Below are positions 32,968 to 41,652 of a DNA stretch of 64,000 nucleotides, one piece after another; position 1 is the stretch's first letter; each line of letters opens with the position of its first letter. The notes under the pieces are model-generated. The model was not told the DNA's origin, did not search any database, and saw only the letters and a list, made by a program, of their open reading frames with translations. Where the stretch lies: assembly GCF_042657365.1 (NCBI RefSeq), contig NZ_JBHSKT010000012.1, positions 1 through 64,000 on the forward strand, written 5' to 3'. The position numbers and the translations under genes are program-made. The stretch comes from Adhaeribacter_A terreus (lineage in GTDB: Bacteria; Bacteroidota; Bacteroidia; Cytophagales; Hymenobacteraceae).

Positions 32968-34623
32968 TTGGCTAATTTAAAACCAACATATTTATTTCAG
33001 CTCAAAAAGCATGGGTTACCGGCTGTATTCTTCGTTTTATACCTCATTTTAGGGCTTTCTATTTATACCCACTACGGAATCTCTTTTGATGAGCATTGGG
33101 GCCGGGAAAATGGCATAATCAACGCGAAATACATCGTGCAGAAATTAGCGCCCGGCAACCTTGCTATTCAGGAGTTTTGCGTTGGCTGCCCAACCTTGGC
33201 CGATTATCCGGACGCAGACCATGGGCCTGTATTTGAGATCGGGACAACTTTTCTGGAGTTTGTATTTGGTATAAAAGACCCAGAAGCAATTTATAAATTA
33301 AGGCACCTGTGTTCGTTCCTCGTATTTTATTTAGGCAGCATCTTTTTTTATTTATTGCTGCACGACCGTTTCCGAAACTCGCTGATCAGTTTAACCGGCG
33401 TGCTCCTGCTTGTTTTATCTCCCCGCATCTTTGCCGAATCGTTCTATAATGCCAAGGATCTGCCCTTTTTAGCACTTATGATCATCGGCACTTATACGCT
33501 GATCCGGTTTGTAAATAAACCTGCTTTAAGCACTGCTTTCTGGCACGGACTAGCCTGCGGCCTGGCGCTTGATATCAGAATTTTAGGTTTACTGCTTCCG
33601 GCTGCTACCTTGGCTGCCAGTTTGCTCAATCTTAAAGGAATAAGGCCCGATGGAATTTCAGCTAAAGTTACATTCGTTAACCTGTCGTTTTTTCTGCTGT
33701 TTTTTGCTGTTTTTACCATTGCTTTCTGGCCGGTTTTATGGGAAAATCCGATAGGAAATTTCTTGAACATTCTTTCCCGCAGCAGTAAATATCCGTGGCC
33801 GGGAAATGTGCTTTATCAAGGCTACGTTATAGCGGCAACAGCATTACCCTGGCATTATTTACCGGTCTGGTTTTTTATTACCACGCCGCTTGGCTACACG
33901 CTATTATTCTTAGCAGGCTTCTCTACTGTTTTAATGCAGGTATTCAGAAGTGGGCTTGCCTTGTATAAAAACGCGCAGGAAAGACAGGACCTGATATTGG
34001 CTGGTTTATTTGTGGTGCCCATTTTGGCGGCAATCTTTTTAAAACTGGTACTCTATGACGGCTGGCGCCACATGTACTTTATTTATCCGCCTTTTATTTA
34101 TGTGGCTACTTTAGGAATTTACACGCTTTACCGAAAATCAATTTCAGTAACCAATAAACAAACCGGTAAAATACTTCAGACCAGCCTGGTTGCCGCATTA
34201 TTATTTCTTATGGGCAGCGTAGCATTCTGGATGGTGAAAAATCATCCGTACCAGAACGTTTATTTCAGCATTTATAAAGATGATAGCGTGCGGCAGAAAT
34301 TTGAACTCGACTACTGGGGCCTGGCCTATAAACAGGGTTTGGAGTTTATAATAAAAGATTCTGATAAGCCGGCAATAAACGTGTATGTAGCCAATTTGCC
34401 GGGCCGGATCAATCAGTATTCATTGCCACCGGAACAGCGCCAGCGTTTGGTATATGTAGATCATATTTCCAAAGCCGATTATTTCCTGACCGAATACCGC
34501 TGGCACCCGACAGATTATCCGCTGCAGCAGGAAGTGTATCAGATAAAAGTAGACAACATCAAAATCTTCTCCGTTTTTAAACCAGACAAGGTTTATAAAG
34601 AGCTGAAAACGCATCTTTATTAA
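32968..34623 (+). CDS. GT-C type membrane glycosyltransferase (ArnT/PMT-like)
   Basis: A 551-residue protein with about eleven membrane helices. The first extracytoplasmic loop begins YGISFDEHWGRENG, the acidic DE motif expected at the start of GT-C enzymes that use polyprenyl-phosphate sugars. Further marks are SPRIFAESFYNAKDLP and YDGWRHMYFIYPPFIYV. The acceptor is unknown, probably an envelope glycan or lipid. Start TTG at 32968; no in-frame ATG lies before helix 1. Confidence 0.8.
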   Translation: MANLKPTYLFQLKKHGLPAVFFVLYLILGLSIYTHYGISFDEHWGRENGIINAKYIVQKLAPGNLAIQEFCVGCPTLADYPDADHGPVFEIGTTFLEFVFGIKDPEAIYKLRHLCSFLVFYLGSIFFYLLLHDRFRNSLISLTGVLLLVLSPRIFAESFYNAKDLPFLALMIIGTYTLIRFVNKPALSTAFWHGLACGLALDIRILGLLLPAATLAASLLNLKGIRPDGISAKVTFVNLSFFLLFFAVFTIAFWPVLWENPIGNFLNILSRSSKYPWPGNVLYQGYVIAATALPWHYLPVWFFITTPLGYTLLFLAGFSTVLMQVFRSGLALYKNAQERQDLILAGLFVVPILAAIFLKLVLYDGWRHMYFIYPPFIYVATLGIYTLYRKSISVTNKQTGKILQTSLVAALLFLMGSVAFWMVKNHPYQNVYFSIYKDDSVRQKFELDYWGLAYKQGLEFIIKDSDKPAINVYVANLPGRINQYSLPPEQRQRLVYVDHISKADYFLTEYRWHPTDYPLQQEVYQIKVDNIKIFSVFKPDKVYKELKTHLY

Positions 34624-34692
34624 CTGTAACTGTTGGTTAAAACGGAGGAAAAATGGAATGACTCACTGAAAGCCAAAGGCCAGTTGATCCCT

Positions 34693-34721
34693 ACTTTTTC
34701 AGTGCTAAACCCTAGCGTTTT
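34693..34721 (-). repeat. AAAACG-29 repeat supplying a stop codon
   Basis: AAA CGC TAG encodes the last Lys, Arg and stop of coaE. AAAACGCTA-GGG-TTT-7-AAAAAGT. Confidence 0.97.
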
Positions 34722-35314
34722 TCAGTGGCTTTGGAAAGGAAATATTGGTGCAGCTTTAAAACCTGCGGAATTACGAGTTGTGAATCGTCGTTGTAAATTA
34801 CATGATCGGCGCGGCGCAGCTTTTCTTCTTCGGGTAGCTGTTTGGCGATGATGTTTTTCAGATCGGTTTCGGTGCGGTGCGTGTCGCGTTTGAGCAGGCG
34901 TTTCATCCGGATATCGAGCGGCGCAAAAACGGTTATCATTTCGTCAACCTGCTTATAGGCTTCGGTTTCGAACATAAGCGCGGCTTCTTTTAAAACGTAC
35001 GGCGCTTTTTTATTTTCTTCTGCCCAATCAATAAAATCCTGCTTTACGTGCGGGTGCACCAGGCTATTGAGTTTCGCCAGTTTTTCGGGATCGGGAAATA
35101 CGATGGAAGCCAGCTTGGTGCGGTTCAGGCCTTCGGCGGTAAATATTTCCGGTCCGAAAGCTGCGATAAGCTCCTGTTTTAGTTGCAGATTGTGAGCCAT
35201 AACCTGTTTGGCCCGGAGATCGGAATCATACACGGGTATGTTGAGCAGGGCGAACAAATGGCTTACCATGCTTTTACCAGTGCCAATGCCGCCTGTTATT
35301 CCGATCTTCAACAT
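34712..35314 (-). CDS. coaE: Dephospho-CoA kinase
   Basis: Last step of coenzyme A synthesis, phosphorylating the ribose 3'-OH of dephospho-CoA. P-loop GITGGIGTGKS (5-15), then NIPVYDSDLRAKQVM with the conserved DxD/R region, and LKEAALMFETEAYKQVDEMITV. 200 residues is standard. It ends a minus-strand run with YbbR, yajC and nusB. The last Lys-Arg and TAG stop come from an AAAACG-29 repeat. Confidence 0.96.
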   Translation of the reverse strand: MLKIGITGGIGTGKSMVSHLFALLNIPVYDSDLRAKQVMAHNLQLKQELIAAFGPEIFTAEGLNRTKLASIVFPDPEKLAKLNSLVHPHVKQDFIDWAEENKKAPYVLKEAALMFETEAYKQVDEMITVFAPLDIRMKRLLKRDTHRTETDLKNIIAKQLPEEEKLRRADHVIYNDDSQLVIPQVLKLHQYFLSKATEKR

Positions 35315-35330
35315 AAAAAATTCAGGAAAC

Positions 35331-36224
35331 TTAATAAACCACTTTTACTTTCTGCGGCGAAAACGATACCGTTTTAACAGTTTTTGGTTTCTGCAAGACT
35401 TTCAGAGTAACGGTAGAATCTTTCGGATTTACATTATCCAGATCGGCTTCCACGGTAAATTGTGAGGCGGGTACCACAGAATCGGCTGAAACAGCGTAAT
35501 AAGTGAGCTTTACCACATTCGGTCGCAAAACAACCGGGCTGTTGATAGAATCGCGGTTGCGGACCCTTACAATAACCTGAAGATCCCTTCTAATGAGCGG
35601 AACTACATCAAAAACTACCTTTACTTCCTCGAAATCAGGCTTCAGAAGATTTTCGGGCACGAAGCCCAGCGGAATTTTCTTGCGGTAATTTGCAGTAATA
35701 CCAGAATCGGGCAGATGAATAGGAAAAGGCGAAGGCAATGCTTTTACCAACGAAGCCGGTCCGGAAACGGTAACGCTTGCCGGCATAATTTTCATGTTGC
35801 TATCCAGCTGGTAACCCGCTGCAATCGCCGAATCGGAAAGTTGCAGGGCTAAGGGCAGCTTGCGGTGTTCCAGCTTCTCGAAATTGAAATAAATGGTATC
35901 GGTTACAACGTAGTTCAGATCAAGGCCGCTTAATGCCGCATTAACATAAGGACGCAATTGCCGGGAAGTAAGGAATTTGGTGTAACCGCGGCTGCGGAGG
36001 TCTATCTGGGCGGGATGAATGCGCAGATTCAGGGCTTTGCGGAGCAGTTTCCAGCCTTTGCCGTCTACGTTTATTATTACTTCTTTGGGAGGATCGGTAA
36101 CCGGTATCTGCGTTTTCGGATTGTAAATAAAGTTTACCGGGTAACTGATGCGTACGTTTTCGTACTTCTTATTCAGCGCTTTTAAAACCCAGAACGTACC
36201 AGCCAGTAAAAAACAAAGAAGCAC
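35331..36224 (-). CDS. YbbR-domain (CdaR-like) membrane protein
   Basis: A membrane-anchored protein with YbbR repeats: IPVTDPPKEVIINVDGKGWKLLRKALNLRIHPAQIDL, then beta-rich repeats, then VTLKVLQKPKTVKTVSFSPQKVKVVY. Firmicute CdaR regulates the c-di-AMP cyclase; that role is not shown here. The annotated start is a GTG at 36224. The same frame continues upstream without a stop to the yajC stop region and reads IDRVKHIIAWLLKPFFHKERQYWRVV, which fits the family N-terminus but has no ATG, GTG or TTG. The last codons overlap an AAAACG-29-like sequence. Confidence 0.83.
   Translation of the reverse strand: MLLCFLLAGTFWVLKALNKKYENVRISYPVNFIYNPKTQIPVTDPPKEVIINVDGKGWKLLRKALNLRIHPAQIDLRSRGYTKFLTSRQLRPYVNAALSGLDLNYVVTDTIYFNFEKLEHRKLPLALQLSDSAIAAGYQLDSNMKIMPASVTVSGPASLVKALPSPFPIHLPDSGITANYRKKIPLGFVPENLLKPDFEEVKVVFDVVPLIRRDLQVIVRVRNRDSINSPVVLRPNVVKLTYYAVSADSVVPASQFTVEADLDNVNPKDSTVTLKVLQKPKTVKTVSFSPQKVKVVY
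35347..35375 (-). repeat. AAAACG-29-like copy inside YbbR gene
   Basis: AAAACGGTA-TCG-TTT-7-AGAAAGT, in frame, encoding KTVSFSPQKV near the C-terminus. One change in the tail. Confidence 0.6.
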
Positions 36225-36315
36225 AACACGCCAGTATTGCCTTTCTTTATGAAAGAAAGGCTTTAACAGCCAGGCGATTATGTGCTTTACCCTGTCGATG
36301 GCGATGGTGTTTTAT

Positions 36316-36591
36316 TTAAGCCTTGGCTTCGGTAGTATTGGCCGCCGAAGCAATAGCCGATTTTTCGAATTTCAGCTTAAAACCACGGTCTACTTCCAGC
36401 CATACGGTAGTTTCCTGAATCTCTACGATTTTACCGTGCAAACCGCCAATAGTTACCACATTTGTGCCTTTTTGTAACGATTCGCGGAATTTTTTCTGAT
36501 CGCTGGCTTTTTTCTGCTGCGGGCGGATCATGAAAAAATAAAAGATAAGAATAATGGCGCCCCACAGCAAGATCTGCTGAATGCCTTCCAT
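36316..36591 (-). CDS. yajC: Preprotein translocase subunit YajC
   Basis: A 91-residue single-span protein (MEGIQQILLWGAIILIFYFFMIRPQQKKASDQ) accessory to SecDF. IRPQQKK after the helix and GTNVVTIGGLHGKIVEI are the family marks. An in-frame ATG at 36618 lies inside an AAAACG-29 copy and would add ten residues, but the family start is 36591. Confidence 0.95.
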   Translation of the reverse strand: MEGIQQILLWGAIILIFYFFMIRPQQKKASDQKKFRESLQKGTNVVTIGGLHGKIVEIQETTVWLEVDRGFKLKFEKSAIASAANTTEAKA

Positions 36592-36607
36592 AGAAAAAGT
36601 TTGCAGG

Positions 36608-36636
36608 AAAACGGTATGCATTTAAGGTGAAAAAGT
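36608..36636 (+). repeat. AAAACG-29 repeat
   Basis: AAAACGGTA-TGC-ATT-7-AAAAAGT between DUF1573 and yajC, reverse to both. Its TATGCAT contains an in-frame ATG upstream of yajC. Confidence 0.9.
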
Positions 36637-36669
36637 AAAATGGTTGGAAAAAGCAGTAAGCCCAAAGGC

Positions 36670-37170
36670 TTACTGCAGAATGTTGGTTTTAATGGTCAGC
36701 TCAGTAATGTTTGGCTGCGTGTTTGAGCGGATCGAGATCTGCTTGTTTTGCTGGCCGGTTTTACCTTTGCTATCGAACTGCACATCTATTTTACCAGACT
36801 GTCCCGGAGCGATCGGCTCTTTCGGGTAGCTTGGCACAGTGCAACCGCAGGAAGCAGTAGCACTTTCAATGATCAGGGGAGCTTCGCCGGTATTTTTAAA
36901 ATTGAACGTGTGTTTTACTACATCGCCCGGTTTAATATCGCCGAAATCATGCTCGTACTTTTCAAAGCTCATAACCGGAGCCGGGCCCGTAGTTACTACT
37001 TCCGGGTTTGCGGTATTCGGGTTGTTGATCAGGTCAGAAGCAGAAAGATCTTCGGCAGTTGCCTCGTTGTGATTCGTTGTGGCCGTGTTGTTTTCGCCTT
37101 TCTTGTCGCAGCTTACGGTAGCAAAAAAGCCGAACAATACCAGCAATGCGTAAATAAGTCTGGTTTTCAT
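36670..37170 (-). CDS. DUF1573 lipoprotein
   Basis: A 166-residue lipoprotein: MKTRLIYALLVLFGFFATVSC, Cys at about 21. A low-complexity linker is followed by a DUF1573 Ig-like domain (FGDIKPGDVVKHTFNFKNTGEAPLIIESATASCGCTVPSYP and APGQSGKIDVQFDSKGK). The conserved CGC is present. Function unknown; it is regularly found beside yajC in this phylum. Confidence 0.92.
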   Translation of the reverse strand: MKTRLIYALLVLFGFFATVSCDKKGENNTATTNHNEATAEDLSASDLINNPNTANPEVVTTGPAPVMSFEKYEHDFGDIKPGDVVKHTFNFKNTGEAPLIIESATASCGCTVPSYPKEPIAPGQSGKIDVQFDSKGKTGQQNKQISIRSNTQPNITELTIKTNILQ

Positions 37171-37199
37171 GGTGTAATTAAGGAGTAAATAGTGAAACT

Positions 37200-37228
37200 A
37201 AAACGGTATTAAAACGACGCTTAAAACT
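37200..37228 (+). repeat. AAAACG-29 repeat, diverged
   Basis: AAAACGGTA-TTA, AAA for TTT, 7, TAAAACT; abuts the stop of the isocitrate dehydrogenase gene. Confidence 0.65.
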
Positions 37229-38225
37229 ATAAATTGCCAATAATGTAATCGGCGAATTCCATGGTTTTGGCTTTGCCGCCCAGGTCGCCGGTGCATTGCT
37301 CTTTGTTTAAAAGCGTTTTGTTCAGGGCGTTGGTAATTTTAGAAGCATGATCGTGCAGATCGATGTGGTGCAGCATCATGATAGCCGAACGCAACATGGC
37401 AGTCGGATTTGCTAAACCTTTGCCCGCAATATCAGGAGCAGAACCGTGTACGGCTTCAAAAATTGCCATATCATCGCCGATGTTGGCACCTGATACAACA
37501 CCTAATCCGCCTACTAAACCGGCACAAAGGTCAGAAAGAATATCGCCGAAAAGGTTGGTGGTAACTACTACATCAAATTGCTGCGGCTTCACTACCAGCT
37601 GCATGCACATGTTATCGATGATCTTGTCGTCCATTTCAATTTCCGGGAACTCGGCATGCGCTTTTTTACCAGCTTCGAGAATAAGCGTTCCAGCCATTTT
37701 CAGGATGTTGGCTTTGTGCACCACGGTTACTTTTTTGCGACCGTGTTTTTTAGCATAAGCAAACGCCGCACGGGTAATTTTTTCGCAGCCTTCTACGGTA
37801 ACGCGGGCAATAGAATCAGCAATGCCCAAACGCGCATCGTAGGTTTCCAGGCCAGAATACAAGCCTTCGGTATTTTCGCGGAACAGTACCAGATCTACGC
37901 CTTCAAACTTGGTATCGATGCCGGGAGTTGTACAAGCCGGGCGTACGTTCTGATAAAGATCGAATTTCTGGCGCAGCTGTACGTTAATGCTTTTGAAACC
38001 TTTGCCAACCGGCGTCGTGATCGGGCCTTTTAAGCCTACGCGGGTTTTCTCTAAAGAATCGATGAGCGACTGCGGAATTAATTCGCCTTTGCTGTCGAAG
38101 GTGGTCTGACCAGCGTTTTCTTCTTCCCAAGTTACGGGAACGTTAGCAGCGGCGAAAATTTTCTTAACGGCTTCGGTAATTTCCGGCCCAATGCCATCGC
38201 CGGGAATAAGGGTAACTACTTTCAT
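37227..38225 (-). CDS. Isocitrate dehydrogenase (NAD-type, IDH3-like)
   Basis: A 332-residue isocitrate/isopropylmalate dehydrogenase family enzyme. IPGDGIGPEITEAV and LFRENTEGLYSG match the NAD-dependent isocitrate type; VHKANILK and NLFGDILSDLCAGLVGGLGVVSGANIG carry the Lys and Asp metal/substrate residues. Homoisocitrate or isopropylmalate activity cannot be excluded. Starts three bases after the YtxH stop, so translation is probably coupled. It looks inserted into the nusB-DUF1573-yajC-YbbR-coaE order. Confidence 0.88.
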   Translation of the reverse strand: MKVVTLIPGDGIGPEITEAVKKIFAAANVPVTWEEENAGQTTFDSKGELIPQSLIDSLEKTRVGLKGPITTPVGKGFKSINVQLRQKFDLYQNVRPACTTPGIDTKFEGVDLVLFRENTEGLYSGLETYDARLGIADSIARVTVEGCEKITRAAFAYAKKHGRKKVTVVHKANILKMAGTLILEAGKKAHAEFPEIEMDDKIIDNMCMQLVVKPQQFDVVVTTNLFGDILSDLCAGLVGGLGVVSGANIGDDMAIFEAVHGSAPDIAGKGLANPTAMLRSAIMMLHHIDLHDHASKITNALNKTLLNKEQCTGDLGGKAKTMEFADYIIGNL

Positions 38226-38228
38226 ATT

Positions 38229-38534
38229 CTAAGCTTCTTTCCGGCTGTTTATCTGGTTAATGAGCGAATCTACATCGCCTAATAGTTTCTCTGCTTTATC
38301 GCGGGCGTCATCAATTACGCGCTGTCCTTCGCTTTTGGCAGCAGATGGTGTATTTTCCTTACCGGCCAGCATATCTTCGGTAATATCGCGCAGCATATCG
38401 CGGTATTTATCTAAACGGAAACTCAGGCGATCGCGGGTTTCGCGGCCTTTATCGGGGGCGTAAAGCATGCCGAAAGCAGCACCTGCCGCAGCGCCGCTGA
38501 GGAAGGCAATGATGGCGGTTGTTTTTTTGCTCAT
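38229..38534 (-). CDS. YtxH-domain protein
   Basis: A 101-residue protein: hydrophobic N-terminus TTAIIAFLSGAAAGAAFGMLYAPDKGRETRDRL, the YtxH mark, followed by a charged helix. Associated with general stress in Bacillus; role here unknown. Downstream of nusB, three bases before the isocitrate dehydrogenase start. Confidence 0.9.
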   Translation of the reverse strand: MSKKTTAIIAFLSGAAAGAAFGMLYAPDKGRETRDRLSFRLDKYRDMLRDITEDMLAGKENTPSAAKSEGQRVIDDARDKAEKLLGDVDSLINQINSRKEA

Positions 38535-38593
38535 GGTTTCAGAGGTTATTGATTTAGCTCGGTAAATATACTGTTTTTCGGGTGGCAGTCTTT

Positions 38594-38622
38594 ACTTTTT
38601 CTCATAAAAACGATACCGTTTT
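38594..38622 (-). repeat. AAAACG-29 repeat
   Basis: AAAACGGTA-TCG-TTT-7-AAAAAGT, 10 bp after the nusB stop, same orientation. Confidence 0.95.
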
Positions 38623-38632
38623 GGCCCGAAAC

Positions 38633-39808
38633 TTATTTATTATCCATCAAGCCGCGGCCAGATTTCCGGATCGTACCGGCATCAGTCAGGTCTTGGGCCA
38701 GTTTATCGAGTACGCCGTTAATGAACTGCTTACTTTTTGGCGTGCTGTAAAGCTTCGAGATCTCGATGTATTCGTTAATGGTTACTTTAACCGGAATGCT
38801 GCGGAAGATGTGCATTTCGCAAAGCGCCATTTTCAGGATGATCTTATCGATAACGGCTACGCGCTCAATATCCCAGTTTTTTACGCCGGCCGAGATCATG
38901 GCTTCGTATTTCTCGTCGTCTTCCAGGGTTTTGTCGTAAAGCTCCTCGAAAAAAGCTTTATCGTCTTCCCAATTGGTAGAAAGGTCGAGCAATGCCAGAT
39001 TTTCGTCGGTAGTCTCTTCGATCATTTTGATCGTTTTCATTACCAGACTTTTCACAATGGCTTTGTTTTCCTGCCAGTTCAGGTCGTGCTCTTCGAACCA
39101 TGCCTGCAGGTTTTTATCTTTGAAGATCAGCGTTTTGAAAAGGTATTTCGCCAGTTCTTTATCTGCCTCGAACGTATGTTCTTCTTCGCTTAAAACGTAA
39201 GCCTGAATGGTTTCGTCCTGCTTTAAAACGGTGCGGTAAAATTGCGTGATCAGGTCGGCGTCGCCTTCCCAGCTGATGCTGCGGCGAATAATGAGTTGCT
39301 GCAGCGATTTATTAGCCAGCAATTGCTGAATAACTTTATTTTCGGTGAGGCGCTGCAGGTTAATATCTTTTTTCTCGGTAAAGCGGGTGGCTTTTTTAAT
39401 TTCCTCGTTGTTGATCTGCTTTACAATTTCGCCGGCAAGCGCCAGAATAGCCAGGTAATGATCGTAGATATTTTCTACGGCCGTCAGCATCTGGTTTCCG
39501 AAAAATTTGAAGTCTTTTTTTACCTGGTTCTGGTAGAAAGCAACGGCGCTGTTCACCGATTGCAGAATTTCCTTGTCGGTTTCTTCAGTATCGAACTGGC
39601 GGGTTTTATACCATTCTTTGAAAAGAAGCGTACCGATCTGTTTTTTACCTTCCAGGAGCTGTTTGTTCTGCACTTCCATGGAGTTGAGGTCCGGAGCAAA
39701 ATCATCTTCGATCATGTCCAGCGCCATCAGGTAATCGGAACCTTCGGCTTGCATATACGCGTAAATGGCCTGCATGGCTTTGATCCGAAGGGTGCGGCGA
39801 TTGAGCAT
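38633..39808 (-). CDS. nusB: Transcription antitermination protein NusB, long form
   Basis: A 391-residue NusB-like protein; the classical fold is only the C-terminal ~130 residues (NWDIERVAVIDKIILKMALCEM, KVTINEYIEISKLYSTPKSKQFINGVLDKL). The N-terminal half (MLNRRTLRIKAMQAIYAYMQ and a long helical section) is typical of Bacteroidota NusB. It binds boxA RNA with NusE to suppress termination in rRNA operons. Ends with KSGRGLMDNK. Confidence 0.94.
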   Translation of the reverse strand: MLNRRTLRIKAMQAIYAYMQAEGSDYLMALDMIEDDFAPDLNSMEVQNKQLLEGKKQIGTLLFKEWYKTRQFDTEETDKEILQSVNSAVAFYQNQVKKDFKFFGNQMLTAVENIYDHYLAILALAGEIVKQINNEEIKKATRFTEKKDINLQRLTENKVIQQLLANKSLQQLIIRRSISWEGDADLITQFYRTVLKQDETIQAYVLSEEEHTFEADKELAKYLFKTLIFKDKNLQAWFEEHDLNWQENKAIVKSLVMKTIKMIEETTDENLALLDLSTNWEDDKAFFEELYDKTLEDDEKYEAMISAGVKNWDIERVAVIDKIILKMALCEMHIFRSIPVKVTINEYIEISKLYSTPKSKQFINGVLDKLAQDLTDAGTIRKSGRGLMDNK

Positions 39809-39896
39809 TGTAAATAATTAAAAATTAAGAAATTAAGAATTAATAATGAGGCTTTCCCTCACTTGTATTTTTCGCGCCGAAGCGCTTTAAAATTTA

Positions 39897-39925
39897 AAAA
39901 CGGTAGGCTTTTTGCCTTAAAAACT
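39897..39925 (+). repeat. AAAACG-29 repeat
   Basis: AAAACGGTA-GGC-TTT-7-AAAAACT, 88 bp upstream of the nusB start. Confidence 0.96.
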
Positions 39926-40051
39926 CCGCAGAAATTCAACGTAGTTCCAATAACCATTTAGCCATTAAACAATCTAACAATCTAACCTGGTCAAAGAACT
40001 GGACTGGCAGCAAATGGTAGGTCTTTTACCGAAAAAAGTGCTGCCGGGTTG

Positions 40052-40091
40052 AAACTAAAAGTGCCACAAATTTTTGCAGCACTTTTAGTTT
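40052..40091 (-). terminator. Terminator after leucine dehydrogenase
   Basis: 13-bp stem: AAACTAAAAGTGC (40052-40064) pairs with GCACTTTTAGTTT (40079-40091). The right arm overlaps a diverged repeat tail. Confidence 0.7.
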
Positions 40092-40109
40092 AATATATAA
40101 TACCGTTTT
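40081..40109 (-). repeat. AAAACG-29 repeat, diverged
   Basis: AAAACGGTA-TTA-TAT-7-TAAAAGT, 7 bp after the dehydrogenase stop, same orientation. Confidence 0.65.
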
Positions 40110-40116
40110 CAGGAGA

Positions 40117-41217
40117 TTAGTAAGTAGCTTTTACTTTACCAATGTCAGAAATACGTTTCTCAGCCATTTTCATAGCAGCCAGCTGGGTGTACAAACCTTC
40201 GCGCTCAGCCATATCAAAAATGTTCAGGGTATAATCGTAGATCTTCTCAGTCTGATCGTAAGCCGCAGTGCGGTTGTAACCGTTCAGCTCTGAGTAAACG
40301 TTGATCAGACCACCAGCATTGATCAGGAAGTCTGGCGCGTAAACGATGCCTCTTTCAATTAAAGCCGGACCGTGAACGGTTTCGTCTTTCAACTGATTGT
40401 TCGCGCAACCGGCAATTACCTGGCACTTCAGACGGCTTAGGGTGTTGTCGTTGATCGTTGCACCTAAAGCACATGGAGAATAGATATCCACATCCAGATC
40501 ATAGATCTCATCCAGGCCAACAATGGTAGCACCGGTACGGGCATTCAGATCTTTCAGACGCTCCTGGTCGATGTCAGTAATGAATAACTGTGCACCTTCT
40601 TTAACCAGGTGATCGATCAGGTAACCACCAACGTGGCCGGTACCCTGAACGGAGATCTTTTTGCCAGCCAGGCTATCGGAACCGAAAGCACGTTTTGCAG
40701 CGGCTTTCATACCTACGTATGTACCGTAAGCTGTAACCGGAGAAGGATCGCCGGAACCACCCATAGACTCTGGCAAGCCAGTTACGTAGTCGGTTTCCAT
40801 TTTAATGTATTCCATATCCTTGCTGGTCGTTCCAACGTCTTCAGCAGTGATATATTTACCGTTCAGGTTCTCTACAAAACGGCCGAATTTACGCCACAGG
40901 GCTTCGGATTTATCTTTTTTGGAATCGGCAATGATAACTGCTTTACCGCCACCCAGGTTTAAGCCGGAGATAGCTGCTTTGTAGGTCATACCGCGGGAAA
41001 GGCGCAATACGTCGTTCAGGGCTTCGGCTTCGGTAGCGTAAGACCACATGCGGGTACCGCCCAAAGCAGGACCTAAAACTGTATTATGAATGCCGATGAT
41101 TGCTTTCAGACCGGTTTCGTGATCGTGGCAGAAAACAACTTGTTCGTGCTGAAACTCGGATACCTGCCCGAAAACAGATGATTCCTTTTTAACTGGTACT
41201 TCTTTAATTTCGACCAT
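40117..41217 (-). CDS. Leucine-type amino acid dehydrogenase
   Basis: A 366-residue ELFV-family enzyme of the leucine/valine dehydrogenase type, oxidising branched amino acids to 2-oxo acids with NAD. LGPALGGTRMW and the catalytic lysine segment GMTYKAAISGLNLGGGKAVI are typical, as are QGTGHVGGYLIDHL (Rossmann) and FLINAGGLINVYSELNG. Length matches Leu dehydrogenase rather than the longer Glu dehydrogenases. Third ELFV gene in the window. A terminator follows. Confidence 0.92.
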   Translation of the reverse strand: MVEIKEVPVKKESSVFGQVSEFQHEQVVFCHDHETGLKAIIGIHNTVLGPALGGTRMWSYATEAEALNDVLRLSRGMTYKAAISGLNLGGGKAVIIADSKKDKSEALWRKFGRFVENLNGKYITAEDVGTTSKDMEYIKMETDYVTGLPESMGGSGDPSPVTAYGTYVGMKAAAKRAFGSDSLAGKKISVQGTGHVGGYLIDHLVKEGAQLFITDIDQERLKDLNARTGATIVGLDEIYDLDVDIYSPCALGATINDNTLSRLKCQVIAGCANNQLKDETVHGPALIERGIVYAPDFLINAGGLINVYSELNGYNRTAAYDQTEKIYDYTLNIFDMAEREGLYTQLAAMKMAEKRISDIGKVKATY

Positions 41218-41652
41218 TTTATGCTAATTAAAAGGTTATTCTGGGTTTGTAAAAAACTATATAGCAGCCCTATTACAATCCGGATGCAAAAGTAATTCAA
41301 TTTTTGCAGAAAACCCAATTGGTATTTTTTTTAGGGTGGCTGGTTAACAGGTGGTGAAACATTGTGATTTTAAAATATTTGAATTTATTTCCGGTTATAA
41401 TTCTGGGCAATGAATAAGACAAGAGTTGGGTGGTTTTGGTTGTATGGCTCTTTGCAGACTTCCGCAGAAGGATTGCAAAAACTTAGAATAATGTTTTTAT
41501 TCAATCAGCAATGCGTGCGGGCAGGTATTGATCAGCAATGTGTACGAACAGGTGTTGATCAGCAATGCGTGCAGACAGGTCGCGACCTGTCCCTACATTA
41601 ATTTGGCAATTGCTTTTGCTAAAGGTACCTTTGTTGTAAATTCCCTGCCGCT
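41218..41652. other. 435-bp intergenic region
   Basis: Divergent promoters for leucine dehydrogenase and the ABC exporter, plus the 27-bp tandem repeat. The small frame at 41410-41601 is made mostly of that repeat and is not called. Confidence 0.5.
41504..41591. repeat. 27-bp tandem repeat (x3) ending in a palindrome
   Basis: Units at 41504, 41531 and 41558 start ATCAGCAATG and end CAGGT. The last flows into the perfect 18-bp palindrome GACAGGTCGCGACCTGTC (41574-41591), a form common as a REP-like element. Confidence 0.85.

Larger units (their letters stand above)
39809..40116. other. 308-bp intergenic region
   Basis: AT-rich, with one full and one degenerate AAAACG-29 copy, a terminator and short AATCTAAC repeats. 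No gene seen. Confidence 0.5.

Noticed and set aside
41410..41601. 63-codon frame with DQQCVRTG repeats
   Set aside because: Consists mainly of the 27-bp tandem repeat and ends in the palindrome; no other coding signs.
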